Below are positions 22,101 to 27,945 of a stretch of DNA of 64,000 nt, in pieces. The stretch comes from Pseudomonadota bacterium (GTDB taxonomy: Bacteria; Pseudomonadota; Gammaproteobacteria; Steroidobacterales; Steroidobacteraceae): NCBI GenBank assembly GCA_963204835.1, contig CAUJHJ010000033.1:1-64000 (forward strand), read 5' to 3'. The first letter of the stretch is position 1. Every line of letters starts with the position of its first letter. A model generated the notes under the pieces. The model saw only the letters and a program-made list of their open reading frames with translations, searched no databases and was not told where the DNA came from. Position numbers and translations under genes: made by a program.

Positions 22101-22298
22101 ACCGTGCCGCTCGTGCTGGCGCACGGCGCGGGCAGCGAGGTGCGCACGGTCACGGGCGTCACGGTGTTCGCCGGCATGCTCGGCGTGACCCTCTTCGGCC
22201 TGTTCCTCACCCCGGTGTTCTACGTCGCGCTGCGCAAGCTTGTCGCGCGCGGCGTGCCTCCGGCCGCCAGGATTCCAATGGAGACCTCCCATGCGTGA
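19131..22298 (+). CDS. mexF: RND multidrug efflux permease (MexF-like)
   Basis: A 1055-aa proton-driven inner-membrane pump of the HAE1 family. The N-terminus MDFSKFFIDRPIFAAVLS, the block GVEDMMYMKSVAGSDGVL and the TM4 proton-relay GIVVDDAIVVVENVERNI closely match Pseudomonas MexF as I remember it. Two internally repeated halves of six helices and large periplasmic loops are visible. MexEF-OprN pumps export chloramphenicol, quinolones, trimethoprim and some signalling precursors. It begins ten bases after the adaptor and overlaps the outer-membrane gene by eight bases. Family assignment is very firm, substrate range inferred. Confidence 0.93.
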   Translation: MDFSKFFIDRPIFAAVLSIVIFAAGLISIPLLPVTEYPDVVPPTVIVRAVYPGANPKVIAETVATPLEEAINGVEDMMYMKSVAGSDGVLVTTVTFRPGTDPDDAQVAVQNRVSQALARLPEDVRRQGVVTQKQSATLTLVVHLISPDRSHDSLYLRNYATMRVKDELARLPGVGHAQMWGSGDYAMRIWLDPGKVAARGLTAGDVVRAVREQNVQVSAGQIGAEPTPDRSDFLVSINAQGRLQSEEEFGGIVVKSGAGGEIVRLADVARVEMGAGDYTLRSQLDNDDAIAIGIFESPGANAIAVSDAVRARMAELATRFPPGVSYSVVYDPTVFVRDSIRAVIVTLLEAIVLVVLVVILFLQTWRASIIPLLAVPVSVVGTFAALHLLGFSVNTLTLFGLVLAIGIVVDDAIVVVENVERNIQEGKSPLAAAHQAMREVSGPIIAIALVLCAVFVPMSFLTGVIGQFYRQFAVTIAISTVISAVNSLTLSPALAALLLRPHDAPRDAPTRLIDRLLGGMFRPFNRFFGASATRYQGAVARSLRRRGAVFAVYGVLLAAAFGVLQLVPGGFIPTQDKLYLMGGVKLPEGASLERTDAVIRRVSEIALSTEGVEHAVAFPGLNALQFTNTPNTGVVFFPLKPFGERQRSAAEINAEINAKLAQIQDAFAFSLLPPPILGIGAGSGYSLFIQDRAGLGYGALQDAVSAFSGAIAQTPGMGFPISTYQANVPQLDAAVDRVKAKAQGVPLTELFDTMQTYLGSTYINDFNRFGRTWQVIAQADAPFRDSAEDIANLRTRNLAGEMVPIGSVVTLGDSFGPDPVMRYNGYPAADLIGEADPRLLSSSEAMAAIGQVAAKVLPQGMSLEWTDLSYQQANQGNAALIVFPLAVLLAFLVLAALYESWTLPLAVILIVPMTLLSALVGVWLTGGDFNVFVQVGLVVLMGLACKNAILIVEFARELELAGKGIVEAALEACRLRLRPIVMTSIAFIAGTVPLVLAHGAGSEVRTVTGVTVFAGMLGVTLFGLFLTPVFYVALRKLVARGVPPAARIPMETSHA

Positions 22299-23736
22299 TC
22301 CCGCCAGGCTGCTGCTCGCGGCGATCGCGGTGACCTTCACCGGTTGCGCGGTGGGTCCCGACTACGTGCGTCCCGATGCCGGCGTCCCGGAACGGTTTGC
22401 GGGCGCGGCAGCCACATCCCCGGCCGATGTGACCCCCGACACGGCTACCGCTGCTGCCGCGCCCGCCCCGGGCGCCGATCCGCAGTTCTGGCGCGGACTC
22501 GGCGATCCCGGACTCACCCGTCTCGTCGAGGCCGCGCTCGTGGCGAACCACGACCTGCGCATCGCGCTCGCGAACCACGACCGCGCACGGGCGCTGTTGA
22601 GCGGCGCCCGCCTCGACCAGTTGCCCACGGTTACAGCGGCCGGTACGGCGAGCAGTCAGCGGCTGAGCGAGAGTGGGGCGCCCGGCGTCACGCGCACCGA
22701 TCGCGACGGCGACCGCTTCAACGGCGAAGTCGATGCCTCGTGGGAGCTCGACCTCTTCGGGCGCGTGCGCCGCCAGGTCGAGGCGCGGCGCGCCGACCTC
22801 GCCGCGAGTGCCGCGGACCTCGGCGCGTTGCAGGTCGCGATCGTCGGCGCGGTCGCGCAGGCCTATGTGGAACTGCGCGGCCTGCAGGAACGCCTGCGCG
22901 TCGCCCAGGCGAACGCCGGGAACCAGCAGGACACCCTGCGGCTCGTGGAAGCGCGCCTGGCCGCGGGCCGTGGCACCGACTTCGACACCTCGCGCGCCCG
23001 CGCCCAGCTCGAGACGACGCGGGCGCGCGTGCCGGCGCTCGAGTCCGCCGTGCGGCTCACCATGCACCGGCTCGCCGTGCTCACGGGTCGCGCGCCCGAT
23101 GCGCTCACCGCAGAGCTCGCGATTCCGGCACCCTTGCCCGCGCTGCCGGCGCGGCTCGATGCCGGCACGCCCGGCGAGCTGTTGCGCCGCCGGCCGGATG
23201 TCATCGCGGCCGAGAGCCGCCTGCATGCCGCGACGGCGAGGGTCGGTGTCGCGACCGCCGATTATTTCCCGCGTTTCACGCTCGCGGGGCTGATCGGCAC
23301 GCAGGCCATCGACACGAGTGCGCTGTTCGAGCGCGACTCGGAAACCCGCCTTGCCGCGCTCGGCGTCGACTGGTCGTTCCTCGACATCGGCCGCGTGCGT
23401 GCCCGCGTTGCGGCGGCCGGCGCCGATGCGGCCGCGGCGCTGGCGGCCTACGAGCGCAGCGTGCTGCTTGCGCTCGAGGACACCGAGAACGCGCTGGTGC
23501 GCGCCGCGAAGGCGCGCGCGGAAGACGCCCATCTCGAGCGCGCGGCGCAGGACAGCGCCACGGCCGCGCGCCTCGCCCGCCTGCGCTTCGAGGCGGGCGC
23601 CGTGGACCTGCTTGACGTGCTCGATGCCGAGCGCACGCGCCTCGCCGCGCAGGACGCTTTCGCGGACGCGCGCACGCGCAGCGCGACGGCCACGGTGGCG
23701 CTGTACCGGGCGCTCGCGGGCGGCTACGGCAGCTGA
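22291..23736 (+). CDS. Outer-membrane efflux lipoprotein (OprM/OprN/NodT family)
   Basis: A 481-aa trimeric TolC-like channel completing the tripartite pump. The signal ends in lipobox FTGC followed by AVGPDYVRP, typical of the NodT/OprM lipoprotein branch. Two repeated helical hairpins follow, each with the pattern ...LRRRPDVIAAE and VDLLDVLDAERT near the C-terminus. The ATG at 22291 is chosen because it gives the lipoprotein signal; it overlaps the pump gene's end by eight bases. The 3' end overlaps the convergent lipoprotein gene by 13 bases. Confidence 0.9.
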   Translation: MRDPARLLLAAIAVTFTGCAVGPDYVRPDAGVPERFAGAAATSPADVTPDTATAAAAPAPGADPQFWRGLGDPGLTRLVEAALVANHDLRIALANHDRARALLSGARLDQLPTVTAAGTASSQRLSESGAPGVTRTDRDGDRFNGEVDASWELDLFGRVRRQVEARRADLAASAADLGALQVAIVGAVAQAYVELRGLQERLRVAQANAGNQQDTLRLVEARLAAGRGTDFDTSRARAQLETTRARVPALESAVRLTMHRLAVLTGRAPDALTAELAIPAPLPALPARLDAGTPGELLRRRPDVIAAESRLHAATARVGVATADYFPRFTLAGLIGTQAIDTSALFERDSETRLAALGVDWSFLDIGRVRARVAAAGADAAAALAAYERSVLLALEDTENALVRAAKARAEDAHLERAAQDSATAARLARLRFEAGAVDLLDVLDAERTRLAAQDAFADARTRSATATVALYRALAGGYGS

Positions 23737-24254
23737 GCGGCGGCGGCGAAGGCGGGGTCGTCGAAAAACCGCCCATAGGCGTCGAGCGCGCCGTGCACGA
23801 GCGCGGCACCGTCATGGCGCGTACGCGCGGGATCGCCGCCGCGCATCTCGTGCACGCCGCGCATCAGGTCCGCGATGATGTAATGCAGGTTCGCATCGGC
23901 AGCCGGCGGCAGCTTGCAGTTGCGCACGATGCCCTGGACCTCGCTGTCGATGCGCCCCGCGAGCGCATCGTACTGCGCGTCGCTCGCGCTACCGGCATCG
24001 ATCGCGGCGTGCTCCGCTGCGAACGCCGCATGGACCGCGCCCATGCCCGCGCGCAGCGGCTCGTCGGTCCGCCATTTGCGGCCGGCGTCGAGCGCGAGCT
24101 GTTCGATCGCCGCGGCTCCGGGCGCTTGCGCATCGCGGTGCGCGCCATCGTGTGGACCGGCGTCATGTTCCGAGCAGCCCGCCGGCAGCGCTGCGAGCGC
24201 AACCATGAGCGAGGCGAGGAGTGCGGCGCGAGCGCCAGGAAGCAGGTGTGTCAT
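23724..24254 (-). CDS. Small lipoprotein with His/Asp-rich N-terminus
   Basis: A 176-aa protein with signal ending LPAGC, so probably lipid-anchored. The first 20 mature residues are His/Asp-rich (SEHDAGPHDGAHRDA), a likely metal-chelating patch. The rest is helical, with RKWRTDEPLRAGMGAVH, IVRNCKLPPAADANLHYII and a C-terminal helix pair, resembling a hypothetical family found in xanthomonads; I know no proven role. It converges on the efflux operon with a 13-base overlap and lies just left of tRNA-Gly. Confidence 0.7.
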   Translation of the reverse strand: MTHLLPGARAALLASLMVALAALPAGCSEHDAGPHDGAHRDAQAPGAAAIEQLALDAGRKWRTDEPLRAGMGAVHAAFAAEHAAIDAGSASDAQYDALAGRIDSEVQGIVRNCKLPPAADANLHYIIADLMRGVHEMRGGDPARTRHDGAALVHGALDAYGRFFDDPAFAAAAQLP

Positions 24255-24274
24255 CGGCGCGATTGTAGCCGCGT

Positions 24275-24303
24275 TTGCCCGGGCCGCCGTCGACCCCTAG
24301 AAT
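24275..24303 (+). promoter_or_regulatory. Promoter of tRNA-Gly
   Basis: TTGCCC (24275-24280), a 17-base spacer, and TAGAAT (24298-24303) end 11 bases before the mature tRNA start at 24315. Confidence 0.55.
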
Positions 24304-24314
24304 CACGGCATTGC

Positions 24315-24388
24315 GCGGGTGTAGTTCAATGGTAGAACTGCAGCTTCCCAAGCTGCTAACGTGGGTTCGATTCCCATCACCCGCTCCA
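24315..24388 (+). tRNA. tRNA-Gly (anticodon CCC)
   Basis: A complete 74-base cloverleaf with encoded CCA. The acceptor stem is GCGGGTG/CACCCGC, the D arm contains AATGGTAGA, the anticodon stem GCAGC/GCTGC encloses loop TTCCCAA with anticodon CCC at 24347-24349, and the T arm holds TTCGATT. It reads GGG codons. Confidence 0.97.
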
Positions 24389-24401
24389 CCTCCCGCCGCG
24401 C

Positions 24402-25316
24402 TCAGCTTTCGTCGAGGCTCCACGGCTGCTCGCGCGCGTAGCGCTCCGCGAGGAAACCGACGAAGCCGCGCACCTTGGCGGACAGGTGCCGACGGCTCGG
24501 ATACACCGCCGAAATCGGCGTACGCGGCAGCGCATGGTCCGGCAGCAGGCGCACCAGCGCACCCGTGCGTACCTCGGGCGCCACGATGAAATCCGGCTCG
24601 ATGATCACGCCGGTGCCCGCCGCGGCGAGCACCGCGAGCATGCGGCCGTTGTTCGCGCGGTGTCGCATCGCCACGCGCAATTCGTGGTGTTCGCCCTGCG
24701 CCGATTCGAAGCGCCACGTGTTCGGCATCGGCAGGAGCGTGTACGAAAGGCATTCGTGCGCGGCGAGGTCCGCGGGCGTGCGCGGCGTGCCGTGTTGCGC
24801 GAGGTAGCCGGGCGAGGCGCAGCATACGGGTTGCGTCCAGCCGATGCGGCGCGAGACGAGGCCCTGGTGCACGATCGAGCCGATGCGGATCGCGAGGTCG
24901 AAGCCCTCCTCGACGAGGTCCACCGCGCGATCGGACAGGTCGAGGTCGAAGACGAGGTCGCGGTGCCGCGCCGCGAATTCGGCGATGGCGGGCGCGAGGA
25001 AGCGCTCGCTGAAACTCACGCCGCAGGTGAGCCGCAGCGTGCCCTTGGGCGACACGGCGGCGGCGCGCACCGAACCCTCCGCTTCGTCGAGGTCGTTCAG
25101 GATCTGCACGCTGCGCTCGAAGAAGGACTGGCCGGCCTCGGTGAGCGACAGGCGCCGCGTGGTGCGATTGATCAGGCGCGCGTCGAGGTGCCGTTCGAGA
25201 TCGGCGATGAGTCGCGAGATGGCGGAGGTCGATGTGCCAAGTCGCTCGGCGGCGCGCGCGAAGCTGCCGAACTCGACCACCCGGGCGAATGCCTGCACGG
25301 CCTTGAAGCGGTCCAT
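24402..25316 (-). CDS. LysR-family regulator divergent from GST gene
   Basis: A 304-aa LysR regulator of the AaeR-like branch. The N-terminal HTH is residues 5-65 (SFARAAERLGTSTSAISRLI), followed by the effector domain (LRLTCGVSFSERFLAPAI). It is divergent from the glutathione S-transferase at 25426, with a T-N11-A type inverted repeat between them (25325-25343), so it probably represses itself and controls the GST. Its 3' end lies 13 bases from tRNA-Gly. Effector unknown. Confidence 0.88.
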   Translation of the reverse strand: MDRFKAVQAFARVVEFGSFARAAERLGTSTSAISRLIADLERHLDARLINRTTRRLSLTEAGQSFFERSVQILNDLDEAEGSVRAAAVSPKGTLRLTCGVSFSERFLAPAIAEFAARHRDLVFDLDLSDRAVDLVEEGFDLAIRIGSIVHQGLVSRRIGWTQPVCCASPGYLAQHGTPRTPADLAAHECLSYTLLPMPNTWRFESAQGEHHELRVAMRHRANNGRMLAVLAAAGTGVIIEPDFIVAPEVRTGALVRLLPDHALPRTPISAVYPSRRHLSAKVRGFVGFLAERYAREQPWSLDES

Positions 25317-25324
25317 CGCGAGAT

Positions 25325-25343
25325 TATTGCAGCTTTCACAATA
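25325..25343. promoter_or_regulatory. LysR-type operator between regulator and GST
   Basis: TATTG-N9-CAATA is a perfect 5-bp inverted repeat of 19 bases that contains the LysR T-N11-A core. It lies nine bases upstream of the LysR start, where autorepression is usual, and about 80 bases upstream of the GST start. The region is AT-rich compared with its surroundings. Confidence 0.55.
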
Positions 25344-25425
25344 GTCTTTGAACCAAATCCCTGTTTATCCCGTCAGGCCTTGCGTGGAAGATCCCCACCC
25401 AGTCAAGACAACGGAGCCCATGTCC

Positions 25426-26031
25426 ATGAAGCTGTACCTCACTCCCGGCGCCTGCTCCCAGGCTCCCCATATCGCCGCCCTCGAACTCGGTCTGCCGGTC
25501 GAGGCCGTGAAGGTCGATCTCGCGAAGCACACGCTTCCCGATGGCTCGGACTTCTACAAGGTGAACCCGAAGGGCTACGTGCCCCTGCTGGTGCTCGACG
25601 ATGGCACGTCGATCTCCGAGGCGAACGTCATCCTGCAGTACCTCGCCGACCAGAAGCCCGGCACGCTCGCGCCCGCTTTTGGCACGCTCGCGCGCTGGAA
25701 GCTGATGGAACTGCTCGGCTTCATCGCCACCGAAGTGCACAAGGGATTCGGCGTGCTGTGGAATCCGGCCACGCCGGCCGAGGTGCGAGCCGCCGCGATC
25801 GATCGGCTCGGCACGCGCTTCGATCTCCTCGCGGGCACGCTCGCGAAGCAGTCCTACCTGACGGGCGAGGCGTTCTCGATCGCCGATGCCTACCTCTTCG
25901 TGCTGCTCAACTGGACGAAGATCCACAAGATCGATCTCGCCCGCTGGCCGGCCCTCACGGCGTTCCAGGCGCGGGTGGCCGCGCGCCCTGCCGTGCAGGC
26001 GACGTTGAAGGCGGAAGGGCTTTCCAAGTAA
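25426..26031 (+). CDS. Glutathione S-transferase (GstA-like)
   Basis: A 201-aa cytosolic GST of the bacterial beta type. The N-terminal thioredoxin-like domain carries MKLYLTPGACSQAPHIA, with the beta-class Cys10-like residue, the glutathione-binding cis-Pro in GYVPLLVLDDG and the SEANVILQYLA motif; the helical C-terminal domain includes FSIADAYLFVLL. It probably conjugates or reduces xenobiotics. The start at 25426 has GGAG nine bases upstream; an ATG six bases earlier (25420) is also possible. Divergent LysR regulation is likely. Confidence 0.9.
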   Translation: MKLYLTPGACSQAPHIAALELGLPVEAVKVDLAKHTLPDGSDFYKVNPKGYVPLLVLDDGTSISEANVILQYLADQKPGTLAPAFGTLARWKLMELLGFIATEVHKGFGVLWNPATPAEVRAAAIDRLGTRFDLLAGTLAKQSYLTGEAFSIADAYLFVLLNWTKIHKIDLARWPALTAFQARVAARPAVQATLKAEGLSK

Positions 26032-26050
26032 TTGCGCGGCGGGTGAGACA

Positions 26051-26833
26051 ATGAACAGGGTCCCAACTGTTTTTGTCTCGCATGGGTCGCCGATGCACGC
26101 CATCGAGCCGGGTGGTGCGGGTCCGGGATGGGAGGCGCTGGCGGCCTCCCTGCCGCGTCCGCAGGCGATCCTCATGGCCTCGGCTCATTGGGAAACCCAA
26201 TGGCCCATGCTGACGGGCGGCGAGCGGCTCGGGACGATCCACGACTTCGCCGGCTTTCCGCACGCGCTCTACGAGGCTCGCTACGACGCCATGGGTTCAC
26301 CGGCCCTCGCGGCGCGCGCGGCGGCACTCATCAAGGGTGCCGGCATCGATGCGTCGGTGAACGCCTGCCGCGGCATCGATCACGGCGCCTGGGTGCCGTT
26401 GCGCTGGATGTACCCCGCGGCCGATGTGCCCGTCGTGCAGCTCTCGGTGCAGGCGGACCTTGGCGCCGCGCACCACCTGCGCGTCGGCGAGGCGCTCGCC
26501 CCGCTGCGCGAGGAGGGTGTGCTCGTGATCGGTTCGGGCCATGTCACGCACAACCTGCGCGACTGGGCACAGCATCGCGGTGACCCGCAACCCGCGGCGT
26601 ACGCGGTGGCCTTCGCGGACTGGCTCGAGGACCGGCTCGTGCGCGGCGAGCGCGAGGCGCTGCTCGGCTGGCGTGAACTCGCGCCCTTCGCCACCCGGGC
26701 GCACCCGACGGAAGAGCACTTCCTGCCGCTATTCGTCGCGCTGGGCGCCGCGGGCGCCGGGGCACGCGCCACGCGCTTCCACCGTGCGATCGAGGCTGCG
26801 GTCCTCTCGATGGATGCGTACCGCTTCGACTAG
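26051..26833 (+). CDS. ygiD: DODA/YgiD-type class III extradiol dioxygenase
   Basis: A 260-aa ring-opening dioxygenase of the LigB superfamily, close to E. coli YgiD (4,5-DOPA extradiol dioxygenase). The metal ligands are visible: His11 in VSHGSPMH, His46 in SAHWET and His218 in RAHPTEEHFLP; the catalytic His164/His167 lie in GSGHVTHNLR. It starts 19 bases after the GST gene on the same strand, so the two may be co-transcribed. The natural substrate in bacteria is unsettled; catechol-type compounds are likely. Confidence 0.9.
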   Translation: MNRVPTVFVSHGSPMHAIEPGGAGPGWEALAASLPRPQAILMASAHWETQWPMLTGGERLGTIHDFAGFPHALYEARYDAMGSPALAARAAALIKGAGIDASVNACRGIDHGAWVPLRWMYPAADVPVVQLSVQADLGAAHHLRVGEALAPLREEGVLVIGSGHVTHNLRDWAQHRGDPQPAAYAVAFADWLEDRLVRGEREALLGWRELAPFATRAHPTEEHFLPLFVALGAAGAGARATRFHRAIEAAVLSMDAYRFD

Positions 26834-26851
26834 TGCGCCTTCGCCGCGGGC

Positions 26852-27427
26852 TCAGCGCTGCAGGCCGCCCGTCAGCACGATGCGCATCGCGGCCTCGACC
26901 GTGAGGTCGATGGGTTCGATGCGGCTTCTCGGCAGGTAGACCGTATATCCGCCGATCTGGTAGCTCATCGGCAGGTAGACCGCGACGAGTTCCTCGCCCG
27001 TTTCGCTGCCCGGCAGCGTGGCGTGTTCCTGGGTGACGAATCCCATCACGCGCCCCGGCCCGAATTCCACCATCACGACGCGTTCGAGCTCGCTCTTCCT
27101 GCCGCTCGTGTTCACGAGCTTGGTGACATCGCGCAGCGCGCCGTACACCGTCTTCACGACGGGCACGCGCATCACGAGGCCCTCGAGCACGTGCATGCTG
27201 CGCCGGACGACGTAGGCGTTCACCAGCAGGCCGACGATGAACAGCCCGATGAAGCCCGCGACGAGGCCCATGCCCGGCACGTACTGCGCGTCGGGCACGA
27301 ACCAGCGGATGGGACCCGAGAGCAGCGTCTCCGTCGTGACCCCGAGCCAGTAGATGAGATAGACCGTGAGTCCGATCGGCAGGATCGTGACGAGGCCCTT
27401 CAGCAGGATGCGGCCGAGCTGGCTCAA
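26852..27427 (-). CDS. DUF502 family membrane protein
   Basis: A 191-aa inner-membrane protein of the DUF502 family (two N-terminal membrane segments, about 8-28 and 52-75, then a conserved soluble domain). The family marks are GLVTILPIGLTVYLIYW, RVPVVKTVYGALRDVTKLV and VVMVEFGPGRVMGFVT. The best start is TTG at 27427, seven bases after GGGAG, which gives SQLGRILLKGLVTILP as the N-terminus; the long open frame upstream of it has no protein-like composition. Function is unknown in the family. It is separate from the convergent dioxygenase by 18 bases. Confidence 0.82.
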   Translation of the reverse strand: MSQLGRILLKGLVTILPIGLTVYLIYWLGVTTETLLSGPIRWFVPDAQYVPGMGLVAGFIGLFIVGLLVNAYVVRRSMHVLEGLVMRVPVVKTVYGALRDVTKLVNTSGRKSELERVVMVEFGPGRVMGFVTQEHATLPGSETGEELVAVYLPMSYQIGGYTVYLPRSRIEPIDLTVEAAMRIVLTGGLQR

Positions 27428-27459
27428 CGGGAGGCTCCCAGGGGAACGGGAGCGGGATT

Positions 27460-27945
27460 CTAATGGATCGGCGAACCGGCGGCCTTCGCGCGCAATGGAA
27501 TCGAGAACACGCTGAAGAAACGGCCGCCCGCGACGTCCATCGAGACGATCACCGGGATCCGATCCGGCGCCTCGGCAGCAGGCGTCAGCTCGACGTCGTA
27601 GCGATAGGCGCTGGCGCCCGTCGCCTTGCCGAACGCGGCGGCCGGGCCCGCCTTGGCGATCGTGACGCCCGCGCTCTGCGGCAGCTCGATGCGCAGGTTG
27701 CTGCCATCGAAGCGCGGCACGGCCGCGATCTGCAGGCCGACGGGGCGGCCGGCGGCGACCTGGCCCGAGAACTGGTAGCGGACATCGACCGGTGCGCCGA
27801 TCTTCTCTCCGCGCCGCTCGGCGACAGCCATCGCGTGGATGTCGGGTTCGGTGGACGGCGCCGGGGCGGGCGGCGCCACGGCGGGTGCCGCGCAACCGGC
27901 GGTGGCGGCGAGTGCCAACAGGACCCATGCGCGTACTGCGTTCAT
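27460..27945 (-). CDS. Small lipoprotein coupled to metalloprotease
   Basis: A 161-aa lipoprotein: MNAVRAWVLLALAATAGC gives lipobox TAGC. A Pro/Ala-rich linker follows and then a beta-rich domain (VDVRYQFSGQVAAGRPVGLQ, RIELPQSAGVTI, RIPVIVSMDVAGGRFFSVF) like an Ig-type or periplasmic partner domain. The ATG at 27945 shares a base with the stop of the large metalloprotease gene (TGATG), so the two are translated together. I see no named family. It could be a chaperone or partner of the protease. Confidence 0.75.
   Translation of the reverse strand: MNAVRAWVLLALAATAGCAAPAVAPPAPAPSTEPDIHAMAVAERRGEKIGAPVDVRYQFSGQVAAGRPVGLQIAAVPRFDGSNLRIELPQSAGVTIAKAGPAAAFGKATGASAYRYDVELTPAAEAPDRIPVIVSMDVAGGRFFSVFSIPLRAKAAGSPIH

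Noticed and set aside
19005-22340. 1111-codon open frame on the minus strand
   Set aside because: His/Arg/Asp-rich string antisense to mexF; a known artefact of high-GC third positions.
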